DNA from: JARRPM01 sp963792815
GTDB lineage: Bacteria > Pseudomonadota > Gammaproteobacteria > Pseudomonadales > Halieaceae
Assembly (NCBI GenBank): GCA_963792815.1
Contig: CAWBXR010000004.1
Span: 124,001-188,000 of the forward strand
DNA: 64,000 bases
Direction: 5' to 3'
Shown: positions 23,790 to 32,381 of the stretch, in pieces
Numbering within the stretch: position 1 is the stretch's first letter
Layout of the letters: the number at the start of each line of letters is the position of its first letter
Notes under the pieces: generated by a model
Told to the model about the DNA's origin: nothing
The model's input: only the letters and a program-made list of their open reading frames with translations
The model's database searches: none
Program-made: the position numbers and the translations under genes

Positions 23790-26300
23790 TCACCGCCCAA
23801 GTGTGGCGCGTGGAGTATAGTTCAAAATAAAATTCTTTAAAGGCATACCTTCTATCATGGATATTGTAGGGTCAAAATCAAATTCGGTTTGCCTGAAAGG
23901 GCGAGTTTCGTAACCCATCCAGTAATCCGCGGCACTGCCAATATCTATCCCGATTCCCCCCCTGCGTTTTATGATGTCACAGAAAAACTTTCCGAGGAAT
24001 CCTGCAGCTACAAGGTAAAGTTCCCCTGGCTTAGGGTGGATGTCCCGCGAAATAATTTCAAAAATATCCGGATAAATCCTCTGAACCTTATCCATACCTC
24101 GGTCGCTCTGAGTATATCCCATCTCAAACATTTGCCTATATGTATGCTCTGGTGGAAGAAACAATCTTTGCCTCGACTCAAGACCATATTTCCGTTTGAG
24201 AAATGCATCGAGATCATGGCAGGAGATATAAGAAACTGAGTTCACGACTACAAGCAAGGATTGATATAGATCCCAGCGAGCAAGGTCGTTGGTGACCACG
24301 GATGAGAGCAATATCTTTTGCCTATCAATTTTGTCAGATGAAATTAAATCTATTGTGGCCAAATTGCCTCTGTTTTCGTTACCTTCCAAAGAAACTTTAC
24401 CGTTACGGAAAATTCTGCGTATTACCCTCCATAGAGGAGGTATACCGATAAAATCAGCATTCCTTGCTGCATCCACTAAGCGATCACCCAAATTTGTGGA
24501 ATCTCGACGATCGATTAGGCATTCATGCCACCATATTTTTTGAGATGCTTGTTGATCTTGTCTGGCTTTTCCCCGCAAGTCCGCTCGATATGGTAAGAAA
24601 TTTCCCTCGCCATCGCCGAGTCTGATTAGTGAAGTAGGTACGCCATCATTTATACGTCTTACGAGCTGCTCCACTATGCTTACAGCGCAGTAATAAGACT
24701 CCCTTGAATGCATGTATGCTACTTTATATTGAGAAATCGCATGTAGATAGTTTTCATAAAAGGACTTCAGCTCCGCAGCGCTGTCGTCCTGACTTATAAC
24801 TGAGGAAAAGGCGCCGTTTAGATGCAAATTCAACCTGTCGAAATTATTTTGAAATTCGCTCCATTCCACGGGATAGGACAGAGAGAGGTTTAGCAGTGAC
24901 CTATCTCTGGTTTGACAGTCTGCTCCCGCAACGCGAACACGATCTACTGGGCTTAAATTCTTTCGAAATTCGTCTACTAACATTGAGATATCATGATCTT
25001 CACCGCTTATAATTAAGCAATCGAGCAGCTCTGAAAAGTATTGCGCTTTTATGTCAGGGTTCTCAATAAGCCACTTGAAAATTTCAGGAAAATCGTCACC
25101 TATAAAATTTGGACCCATTTGAATCAGGGTTGGGTATACAGTTGCGACACCGAATTGACTTATCATGGCTTTCTTCAATTCTATGAGCTCTTTTCGCCTT
25201 CCAGTTTGCTGATAAGCGCGCATTAGCAATTGATAAAGACTCAGAGCGTATGGAAATCGCCTGATAACAGGCTCGATAAAATCGACCAAATCATCGAGTT
25301 CAGACCTCAGAAACAGATAACGAGCCCATATTCCGGCCTGTCGGGGAGACTGGAATTTCTCTGAATAGGCGACTGAACACAGGCGAAAAGCTTCCCAATT
25401 TTGAGTTGTGACATAGTAAGGTATGAGTACGTCGAGTATGAATTGTTCTGAGTGCTGGATTTCGGTCGGGGCCTGGTCAATTACATTCTGGAACTCGTCG
25501 ATTTTTCCCAGTCCTAGAAGTGACTGCCAGAGCAGTGAATAAACAACCACTCCAGAAGAATGGTTCTTTAGCAAATCCAGGAGAATTACCCTCGAATTTT
25601 CATACTCACATTTTTTGACGGCCAGTCGAGCTTCTAATATTTGAAGTCTTTCAGCGCCCGGCCATATCGAGCTGGCTGCTCTAATCGAATGTGCCGCTTC
25701 TTCAAAGTGATCAGTTAATAGATAGCAATTAATGCGGCCAATAAAGGCATCAATAGAATCTGGAAATCCACTTAAAATTTTATCCCAGACTTTGAGCGCG
25801 CATTTGAAATTCCCCTCAGCCATATCCAGTCTGGCGAGTAGAAATAAAGGTCTGGGGTCAGAAGAACGATCAATGCTCAGCTCGTGGGCATATTTCCTGC
25901 ATTCCGAAAACCTATGCATATCATACAGACAGCCAGCTCTGCCAACCCGGGGATCAAGATCTTCCATATGCGGTTCCAGGAACCGAGGCATTTGTTCAAT
26001 TGATTTAGTCCATGATTCAAGCGCCAGGTCGAGATCGCTATTCAACATCGCTATCCTGGCCAACCCTATTGCAGCGCGGAAGTCCAGTGTCCCGTGGTTT
26101 TGGACGGACATGAAGATGTCCTCGGCGGCATTCACCTGACCCGATTGAAGTTTACGAAAACCGCGGATTATTGACGCCGTTCGAAAGGGGTGTCCCAGCA
26201 ATAGACCACGCTTTTTTCGTATTCGAATAGCCAAGTGAGCGACGGTTCTTAGAAGGCGGCGAGGAGAAACCCGGACTAATAATCGGTTTGAGGTTGTCAC
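23790..26300 (-). CDS. TPR-repeat protein with C-terminal GT-D-like glycosyltransferase domain
   Basis: An 836-residue protein. Residues about 35-500 are TPR-like helical repeats (for example SDPRPLFLLARLDMAEGNFK followed by a next unit at SIDAFIGRINCYLL). Residues about 560-815 resemble the GT-D fold glycosyltransferase domain: SLIRLGDGEGNFLPY, FIGIPPLWR, LFLPPEHTYRQMFEMG, GELYLVAAGFLGKFFCDIIK and GGIGIDIGSAADYWMGY. The last helix resembles conserved ends of putative surface-glycan transferases. No signal peptide is seen. GTG 26300 with AGG nine bases upstream is the likely start. The DNA is clearly AT-richer than the flanks. It is followed by the mutase and the GT2 gene on the same strand. 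Substrate unknown. Confidence 0.68.
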   Translation of the reverse strand: MTTSNRLLVRVSPRRLLRTVAHLAIRIRKKRGLLLGHPFRTASIIRGFRKLQSGQVNAAEDIFMSVQNHGTLDFRAAIGLARIAMLNSDLDLALESWTKSIEQMPRFLEPHMEDLDPRVGRAGCLYDMHRFSECRKYAHELSIDRSSDPRPLFLLARLDMAEGNFKCALKVWDKILSGFPDSIDAFIGRINCYLLTDHFEEAAHSIRAASSIWPGAERLQILEARLAVKKCEYENSRVILLDLLKNHSSGVVVYSLLWQSLLGLGKIDEFQNVIDQAPTEIQHSEQFILDVLIPYYVTTQNWEAFRLCSVAYSEKFQSPRQAGIWARYLFLRSELDDLVDFIEPVIRRFPYALSLYQLLMRAYQQTGRRKELIELKKAMISQFGVATVYPTLIQMGPNFIGDDFPEIFKWLIENPDIKAQYFSELLDCLIISGEDHDISMLVDEFRKNLSPVDRVRVAGADCQTRDRSLLNLSLSYPVEWSEFQNNFDRLNLHLNGAFSSVISQDDSAAELKSFYENYLHAISQYKVAYMHSRESYYCAVSIVEQLVRRINDGVPTSLIRLGDGEGNFLPYRADLRGKARQDQQASQKIWWHECLIDRRDSTNLGDRLVDAARNADFIGIPPLWRVIRRIFRNGKVSLEGNENRGNLATIDLISSDKIDRQKILLSSVVTNDLARWDLYQSLLVVVNSVSYISCHDLDAFLKRKYGLESRQRLFLPPEHTYRQMFEMGYTQSDRGMDKVQRIYPDIFEIISRDIHPKPGELYLVAAGFLGKFFCDIIKRRGGIGIDIGSAADYWMGYETRPFRQTEFDFDPTISMIEGMPLKNFILNYTPRATLGR

Positions 26301-26438
26301 GAATAGTACCTGGCTCCGGCCGGTTGCCGTCTAACCAATTTACTAATAGTGCATTTTTCTAGTTTCGTTTCATTCTGACGCATGTCCATGGCAAGCGCGA
26401 CTCTTCTTAAGCAACAGGTGGCGTAGAGCAGTAGTTGC

Positions 26439-26442
26439 CTAG
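26439..26442 (+). repeat. Target-site duplication CTAG, left
   Basis: CTAG flanks the element on both sides (also 27798-27801). It fits the YTAR target preference of IS5-type elements. Confidence 0.7.
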
Positions 26443-27797
26443 CGGGTTGCTGAAAAAGTCCTTCGAATGAGAGAAAATAGCGCAATCGCAGGTTGGAGGC
26501 CAAACAATGCGCGGTGATTACCAGGAAGGCGGCGACTTGTTCAGCTATGTATCGCTGGAACAGCGCATTCCCAAGCGCCACCCGATTCGCAAGATGCTTA
26601 AACTGATGGATGAAGCGCTGGCCAATCTGGACCCGATTTTCAATGAGATCTACGCGGAAAACGGTCGACCCTCTATCCCCCCTGAGCGACTGATCCGAGC
26701 CTCTTTGCTGCAAGTTATTTACTCGATCCGCAGCGAACGGCAGCTGATGGAGCAACTGGACTACAACCTGATGTTTCGCTGGTTTGTGGGCCTGAGTGTT
26801 GACGAGCCCGTGTGGAATCCGTCGACCTTTTCCAAGAACCGGGACCGCCTGGCGCAGGCCGATGTAGGGCGCTGCCTGTTTGAGGAGATTGTCGAGATGG
26901 CGCGCCGTCGCAACCTCACTTCCAATGAGCATTTCAGTGTCGACGGCACCCTGATTGCAGCCTGGGCTTCGCAAAAAAGCGTGCGCCGCAAGGATGGGTC
27001 GGACGATGACAACCCTGATGGCGTTGGCCGCAATGCAGGCCGTAACTTCCACGGCGAGAAGCGCAGTAACCAGACGCACGCCTCGCGGACAGACCCCGAA
27101 GCCATGCTGGCCACCAAAAGCCAGGGATGGCAACTCGTCCCGAGTTACACTGGCCATACATTGATGGAGAACCGCAACGGCTTGCTCGTCGATGCCGAGC
27201 TGACCCTGGCAACCGGTACTGCCGAGCGCGATACCGCCATCGACATGGCGACCGGATTGAACGATGGAGCGACGCTGGGCGCGGACAAGGGGTACGACAC
27301 GCGGGAGTTTGTCGATGTGTTGAGATTCCTGAAGATCACACCGCATGTTGCCCAAAACGTGAACCGTGCCGGTGGTTCGGCGATTGATGGCAGGACGACC
27401 CGCCATCCGGGCTACGAGATTAGCCAGCGCGTGCGCAAACGGGTGGAGGAACCCTTTGGATGGGCCAAGCAGATTGGCGGGCTCAGGCAAACGAAGTTCA
27501 GGGGGCTGGTGCGCGTGAGACAGGACTTTCTCAGAGTGATGACGGCCTACAATCTGGTGCGTATCAGGAATTTGATTCCAGAGGCGGCGTGGTGAGGAGT
27601 AATCAGGCCGCTCAATTGGCCTGCAATGCACACACAGGGCTTATTGACCGCATGAAAATCGTTTTAAAGGCAAAAGCTGCACTGGGAATCTCCAGTTGGC
27701 AATACTTGGGCCAACACCGCTCTTCGCCGCCGACAAAATCGGCGGAGAACGGAGCATCTGTGGCGGGCGTTAAAAACATGCCTTTTTCAGCAACCTG
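26443..27797 (+). mobile_element. IS5-family insertion sequence (1355 bp)
   Basis: The ends are inverted repeats differing at one base: CGGGTTGCTGAAAAAG (26443-26458) and the complement of CTTTTTCAGCAACCTG (27782-27797). Outside them CTAG is duplicated. One transposase gene fills the middle; a 7-bp hairpin, CCGCCGA-CAAAA-TCGGCGG (27727-27745), follows it. Ends, duplication and gene are all intact, so the insertion looks recent and possibly still mobile. It lies in the gap between the pyruvyltransferase and TPR/GT-D genes, opposite to their transcription. Confidence 0.9.
26507..27595 (+). CDS. IS5-family transposase
   Basis: A complete 362-residue DDE transposase. The N-terminal part has the family block NGRPSIPPERLIRASLLQ and SIRSERQLMEQLDYNLMFRW. 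The catalytic domain follows with FSVDGTLIAAWAS (first Asp), LGADKGYDTREFV (second Asp) and, near the end, VEEPFGWAKQIGG (Glu). The linker with SQKSVRRKDGSDD and FHGEKRSNQTHAS is common in one IS5 subgroup. It catalyses cut-and-paste movement of the element. No frameshift or stop is present, unlike several host genes in the window. ATG 26507 is preceded by TTGGAGG. Confidence 0.93.
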   Translation: MRGDYQEGGDLFSYVSLEQRIPKRHPIRKMLKLMDEALANLDPIFNEIYAENGRPSIPPERLIRASLLQVIYSIRSERQLMEQLDYNLMFRWFVGLSVDEPVWNPSTFSKNRDRLAQADVGRCLFEEIVEMARRRNLTSNEHFSVDGTLIAAWASQKSVRRKDGSDDDNPDGVGRNAGRNFHGEKRSNQTHASRTDPEAMLATKSQGWQLVPSYTGHTLMENRNGLLVDAELTLATGTAERDTAIDMATGLNDGATLGADKGYDTREFVDVLRFLKITPHVAQNVNRAGGSAIDGRTTRHPGYEISQRVRKRVEEPFGWAKQIGGLRQTKFRGLVRVRQDFLRVMTAYNLVRIRNLIPEAAW

Positions 27798-27801
27798 CTA
27801 G
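27798..27801 (+). repeat. Target-site duplication CTAG, right
   Basis: Right-hand copy of the 4-bp duplication at 26439-26442. Confidence 0.7.
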
Positions 27802-27844
27802 TGGTCACAGTCATAGTCGCGCTGATACATATATTCCGCAAAGG

Positions 27845-29296
27845 CTAAGGTACGCGCTTTTTATACAAAGAGACAACCACGAGCGCAGGTCTTGGGCTTT
27901 TGTTACTGTTATGATTAGCGAACCCAGCGCGAAAAAAAACTAGGGACCAATTCAGATCGACTTTCCTTGTGTATCTGGCCTCGACGCCGCCTTGATTGTA
28001 AGTCTGGATAGTTCGTCGGCTAAAAACCAGATGGCGAATTTTTCTAAACCAGTTCTTGTAGTCCAGTTTTCGGGGTATCCATCGAAAATTGCATGCAAAT
28101 CGCACACTGTCGGCGTTATGGTGTCGCATTAGCAAATTGTGTGCCACTGCCAGCGAAGCGACCAGAGAATTTCGATCAAGTAGTTCGATGTCAGCAATAC
28201 CGTATTGTAGTGGCTCACTGTAGCGGGAAAAATAGTGTTCTATTGTATTTGATAATGAACTGGAATTGGCAATCGAGTTAGTAAGTGAGGACGCATTGTA
28301 GACAACAACTCTTTCGTCATCGATACTTTCCAGGAGTTCAAGGTAATCGGAATTTTTGCTACCCAGATCGTGTATGACGAACTTGACATCGTCGTCTGTC
28401 GCGGCAATAGCACGAAGCAGGTTTTTAAGCCCGCTGAGGGAGTTCTTAAGTTCTACAAATATTGGTGTTGGCTGGTTGCTTCGACGCTTCAGTGTTGAGC
28501 AGTCAATAATTTGCGCCGCGGTCTTTGTGCACGCTTCATCAATTGGGAAAGAGTCATATAATTTACTAAGATCATTTTTCGCTTTGGTTATAACACAAAA
28601 ATCAAGTAACTCTCGGATGCTTGGGTAGGCGTTGATGACTGATGGGCTTCCCTGAGTCTCAGTTCGAGTTGAGTAATAGTCATGAAATTTGAACCCCTGC
28701 CCGACCACACCTTCACTGAGCTTGATCCAGCGGTTGGCGATTCCATAAGCATCACTTACTATGAGGCCATGTAGAGAAGAAGATAGGATTCTTTCGCATA
28801 GAAATAACTCATCTAGAACGTCTGTCACATCTCTTTGAACATCTATTACCAATCCTCCCTGAGACCTGCAGTAGTTCAAAAAGGGGTGCTCTTTGTCTAT
28901 GTAGTGGGGTATTACACCAAACGGATAGATAGGATCTTTGCGCCGAGAGTATTCGCGAGGAAGCAAACTTCCAGGATCTCCCAGTGGCGGATCCCGAAGC
29001 CAGCTATAATGCTCTTTCAGTTTATTGAGGGAAAGTGTACCTCTGACAGCCCGCACATTTCCTTCGCTCAACTTTGGGCAGCGGGAATCTTTTCGGATAA
29101 AGCCACTTCCCCAAACGATGGAGTTCTCGTTGGCGCCTTCCAAAATGCTGCCGCAGCCCAGCAGATGTGGCGCATCTACTGAAGAAAGCGCTGGAATCCT
29201 GTGCGCGATCCTATCTATTAGAAATGGTGTTATCCTATCTCCAAAGTTGTCTACCCTGATAAAGTATCGTGCTGAAACTATGATCGAATCACCCAT
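27845..29296 (-). CDS. ExoV-like polysaccharide pyruvyltransferase with extra C-terminal domain
   Basis: A 483-residue protein. Residues about 1-235 match polysaccharide pyruvyl transferases of the ExoV type: VDNFGDRITPFLIDRI at the start, LGCGSILEGANENSIVWGSG, VRAVRGTLSL, DPGSLLPR, GVIPHYIDK, and LSSSLHGLIVSDAYGI. These add a ketal-linked pyruvate to a sugar using phosphoenolpyruvate. Residues about 270-400 look like a divergent GT-A fold (TPIFVELKNSLSGLKNLLRA, VKFVIHDLGSKNSDY), but an obvious DxD metal motif is missing, so this half may be inactive or structural. ATG 29296 is chosen because the domain begins there; the frame could start 14 codons earlier at a GTG. The IS element lies just downstream. 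Confidence 0.78.
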   Translation of the reverse strand: MGDSIIVSARYFIRVDNFGDRITPFLIDRIAHRIPALSSVDAPHLLGCGSILEGANENSIVWGSGFIRKDSRCPKLSEGNVRAVRGTLSLNKLKEHYSWLRDPPLGDPGSLLPREYSRRKDPIYPFGVIPHYIDKEHPFLNYCRSQGGLVIDVQRDVTDVLDELFLCERILSSSLHGLIVSDAYGIANRWIKLSEGVVGQGFKFHDYYSTRTETQGSPSVINAYPSIRELLDFCVITKAKNDLSKLYDSFPIDEACTKTAAQIIDCSTLKRRSNQPTPIFVELKNSLSGLKNLLRAIAATDDDVKFVIHDLGSKNSDYLELLESIDDERVVVYNASSLTNSIANSSSLSNTIEHYFSRYSEPLQYGIADIELLDRNSLVASLAVAHNLLMRHHNADSVRFACNFRWIPRKLDYKNWFRKIRHLVFSRRTIQTYNQGGVEARYTRKVDLNWSLVFFRAGFANHNSNKSPRPALVVVSLYKKRVP

Positions 29297-29453
29297 CAGT
29301 GGCCCGGTGGTTATCCAGTTAAAAAAGCAGTTTCGCACACTTGGTGTTGCCGACCAATATCACTTAGCTCTGTTCTGCTGTGATAACCATGTTCACTATA
29401 CAAATGGCTCAATAGGCTGATCTCCAGGAAGAGAACTAGGTTCATATCAAAGC

Positions 29454-29483
29454 TTGACCAGAAAATACCCGATCAGGTTTACT
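29454..29483 (+). promoter_or_regulatory. Candidate sigma-70 promoter for sulfotransferase
   Basis: TTGACC (29454-29459) and TTTACT (29478-29483) are 18 bases apart, about 110 bases before ATG 29594. Matches to consensus are 5/6 and 4/6. It lies in the 297-bp divergent region 29297-29593, where nothing else was recognised. Confidence 0.3.
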
Positions 29484-29593
29484 TTAAGTCTCGCTTAGTC
29501 AGTCAAAAGGCGAAAATTGAGAGAAAAAATTTGGAATTTCACTCAAGCAGTTAAATTGGTAACGTCACTGAAAAATATAGAAGAAGCGTCGAA

Positions 29594-30313
29594 ATGTATT
29601 TCTTAGTTAGTCATAAATATAGATATTTAATGGGTTGGTCCGCTAAGTGCGGGTGCTCGAGCGTAAAGAGATGGTACTTGGATACTCATGGAATAAAAAT
29701 TGTGTCTCTGGATAAGCCCGTTTATGAAGCAATAGGTTATGGGGACACTGAATATACCCATGTCGACTGGAAAAGCCCGGAAAAATACCGCGAATACAAA
29801 AAGTATGTCACTGTGAGAAACCCTTTTAGTCGACTTGTAAGCGGCTTTATAGATAAGTATGTCTTGAACAAACAGTTTCCGAACTACGGCTGGCAGACTT
29901 TTAACGGATTTTTGGATGCGCTGGAGAGAGACAAATATTTTAATGAAGTGGAAAAGCATCACTTTTGTCCACAGTTTTCAGAGGCCTTTACTCTTTTCGA
30001 TAAGGCCGGATTTACTTTTGATAATGTTTTGCAGTTAGAAAATCTCGAGTTCGATCTGCATAAAATTTCCGCCAATCGAGGCATTCCCATTAGTAGAACG
30101 CCAACCGCCAATCGAACAAAGTACAATGTGGACGAGGTGCCGGTTTCAAATGTTGCCGATTTGAAAATATCCGAATTCACCGCGGAAAAGATCCCCGCCT
30201 TTGAATATTTTTATACGCGCAACAACATAAGAACTGTAGAAAAGATATATAAAACCGATTTCAAAATGTTGAACGGTCTTGGTGTAGACTACGTTCCTAG
30301 CGACGCCATATAA
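29594..30313 (+). CDS. Sulfotransferase family 2 (carbohydrate sulfotransferase-like)
   Basis: A 239-residue cytosolic enzyme. The 5'-phosphosulfate loop is WSAKCGCSSVKRW (K18 to S23), and the 3'-phosphate-binding element is KYVTVRNPFSRLVSGFIDKY. Both match the Sulfotransfer_2 family that moves sulfate from PAPS to sugar hydroxyls. VEKHHFCPQFSEAF is a further family-typical segment. It stands alone on the plus strand between two leftward gene groups, is AT-rich, and has no strong ribosome site (a weak GAAG occurs upstream). It probably decorates the exported polysaccharide. Confidence 0.82.
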   Translation: MYFLVSHKYRYLMGWSAKCGCSSVKRWYLDTHGIKIVSLDKPVYEAIGYGDTEYTHVDWKSPEKYREYKKYVTVRNPFSRLVSGFIDKYVLNKQFPNYGWQTFNGFLDALERDKYFNEVEKHHFCPQFSEAFTLFDKAGFTFDNVLQLENLEFDLHKISANRGIPISRTPTANRTKYNVDEVPVSNVADLKISEFTAEKIPAFEYFYTRNNIRTVEKIYKTDFKMLNGLGVDYVPSDAI

Positions 30314-30445
30314 ATTATCAGCGATAAAAATCCCAATAATGAGTACAGCCGAAGAAAGGCGGTCAGTGAACGAACGGAACATTAGTGAATGTCGGGGAGA
30401 GCAGTTTGCTCTATATGAATATAGAATGGATTTTTCTGCGTTTCG

Positions 30446-31441
30446 CTATGGATAGAACAATTTCTTCACCCATCTCAAGGGCTCCGTCAGTCGCCAGGAC
30501 TTACTGTTTAGAAGCGCATTATATTCCTCCGCCAGCAACTGATGCTGCTTTTGGCTTGTGTCATACTCCATCTTGAGTTCGCTTATTGAGATTTGCAGGT
30601 GAGAATCGGCTTTCTCAAGCTGGTGAAAGGACTCTTCCAGCTGATGATAGGACGCTTTCAGGTCAGATAATTCCTCCATCCTGGCGGCGTAGAAAGATTC
30701 CGACCCTTTTATATACATCAGTTTTTTGCATACAGACTCGGTATGTGAATTTTCAAAGTAGTCCGAAGGCTCGCTGGAGACTGAAAAATATTTGTCGTAA
30801 TTGAAAAAGACAAAGTCCTTGTCATAAAGTCTATTGACAATTTTTAGTGAAGCTTCATCAAAGTGTGGAAGAGAGTCTGGCGATCTGCGGTCTTTGTTTG
30901 CTTGCGTGGTTTTTTCGCCGGATTGGTTTATCTGTGGCAACAACCCGCCAGTCTCAACCTGGATAATATTGGCTAATTGAACGAAGTCTCTATCGATAGA
31001 CTCATAGCGACCAATATAGTCTGCGCGGCATTTTCCCGATGCATAGAAGAAATAATACTGCGGGCAAAAGTGAATATAATTCCAGTCGTATCGTATGTTG
31101 CACTCAGTCAGCTCCTGTTGCACGAAGTTGTTAAAGTCCATGTCTTCGGGTAAAGCCCATTGCCTTTTTCTTTCCTGAAAAGCCGAATATACCTTGTCAT
31201 ATGGATTCCTGACGAAGCCGAAGACAAAATAGTCATCCAATAACTGAAAATCCTTATACACGGCAAAGTCACTTAGTGGGATGTGTGCCTTGTCGACTAT
31301 TCTGCCTAACGCGGCATTATCGTCGTGATCCCAGTAGTAATTCTCGCGATCGTCATATTTTTTCAGGGAATTGCGGATGCTGGAACCCGCGGTTTTGGGA
31401 TTATGAAGAAATATGAATTGCTTTCTATCCGATATCAACAC
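30446..31441 (-). CDS. Sulfotransferase family protein with C-terminal coiled coil
   Basis: A 331-residue protein. Residues 1-205 are a sulfotransferase domain with PAPS motifs FIFLHNPKTAGSSIRNSL (9-26) and FGFVRNPYDKVYSAFQERK. Residues about 250-310 form a coiled coil (ELSDLKASYHQLEESFHQLE), and the end has SKSWRLTEPLRWVKKLF. That last motif is common at the C-termini of surface-polysaccharide glycosyltransferases and may be a membrane-associated anchor. The gene is last in a leftward run that begins at 36058. A second sulfotransferase in one locus implies sulfation at two positions or on two sugars. Confidence 0.8.
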   Translation of the reverse strand: MLISDRKQFIFLHNPKTAGSSIRNSLKKYDDRENYYWDHDDNAALGRIVDKAHIPLSDFAVYKDFQLLDDYFVFGFVRNPYDKVYSAFQERKRQWALPEDMDFNNFVQQELTECNIRYDWNYIHFCPQYYFFYASGKCRADYIGRYESIDRDFVQLANIIQVETGGLLPQINQSGEKTTQANKDRRSPDSLPHFDEASLKIVNRLYDKDFVFFNYDKYFSVSSEPSDYFENSHTESVCKKLMYIKGSESFYAARMEELSDLKASYHQLEESFHQLEKADSHLQISISELKMEYDTSQKQHQLLAEEYNALLNSKSWRLTEPLRWVKKLFYP

Positions 31442-31502
31442 CGTCGCACTCCGGTCACCGAGCTTGCTCTTTTTCGTTACTGATTATATTTTTGCGCTTT
31501 GT

Positions 31503-32381
31503 TTATACACCTCTGAAACCGTCGCGCCACCCCCGCAACAGCGATTTGGCAACTGGCCACTCTGTCTTTTTGCGAATGGAAGAGAAGCTTAGCCGCGCAA
31601 GGTTCAGGAAGAATAGAAAATTGGTAAACCTGCTGGGAGTCCCCACTAACCCAATGCTGAACACCTCGCGTTTCAGCATAAAGGAATTTCTGATCATGTA
31701 GTAGCATCGCAAGGGCGTTATAGCTCCATATCCGTATATCTTCTTATAAAAAACGGCGTCCCGTACATAAATGACGTTGGTGTAAAAAGATGCCTTTATA
31801 CCGAACACGGTATCGTCATGGTAAATAAAGTACCGGGGATCCGGTGTCGAAATTTTTCTGATGAGGTCGCTGCTCACCAGCATTCCCTCGAAGCATGCTA
31901 CATTGACAGGGCACCATGTTTTACCAGTTTGAAAAGAGGCATTCTTGAGATCAATGAGCCGACAGGTGGCAAAGTCGAAATATTGTTCCCAGTATTGAAT
32001 TTCACTATTCTCGGTAAATATTTTAGTCGAATTGATACACTCGGAAATTTCCGTATATTCGAGGAGTTTGTCCAGCGCGTTTTTTTCCGGCTCCACGTCA
32101 TCATCCATGGTCCATACCCACTCACAGCCGGAATCCAGCGCTAGTGTCATTCCATGCGAGAAACCGCCCGCGCCACCGGTGTTTTTCTCAAGTTCAGAGT
32201 ACTCCAGTTCATTCCAGGCGAGCACACCGTTTTCCTCAAGGTATTCCCGAGTTCCATCGGTGGATGCGTTATTCACCAGAAAAATACGATCCGGCCTGCG
32301 ACTTTGGGCTCTCAGCGCTTTCAGTGTCTCAAGCAGCATGGTTTTGCGGTTAAATGTGACGACCACCGCGGCTACGTTCAT
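31503..32381 (-). CDS. GT2 glycosyltransferase (GlfT-like)
   Basis: A 292-residue GT-A enzyme with AAVVVTFNRKTMLLETL at the N-terminus, VNNASTDGTREYLEENG, NTGGAGGFSHGM, and metal-binding MDDDVEPEK. Later YFIYHDDTVFGIKAS and CYYMIRNSFMLKREV recall the galactofuranosyltransferase-like GT at 21538, to which it looks related. It may add a second galactofuranose or a rhamnose; specificity cannot be read directly. The start overlaps the stop of the neighbouring GT2 gene by four bases, so the two are probably co-translated. Confidence 0.83.
   Translation of the reverse strand: MNVAAVVVTFNRKTMLLETLKALRAQSRRPDRIFLVNNASTDGTREYLEENGVLAWNELEYSELEKNTGGAGGFSHGMTLALDSGCEWVWTMDDDVEPEKNALDKLLEYTEISECINSTKIFTENSEIQYWEQYFDFATCRLIDLKNASFQTGKTWCPVNVACFEGMLVSSDLIRKISTPDPRYFIYHDDTVFGIKASFYTNVIYVRDAVFYKKIYGYGAITPLRCYYMIRNSFMLKREVFSIGLVGTPSRFTNFLFFLNLARLSFSSIRKKTEWPVAKSLLRGWRDGFRGV

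Noticed and set aside
26297..27631. 444-residue open frame antisense to the transposase
   Set aside because: It spans the IS end and flanking DNA and is a mirror of the transposase.
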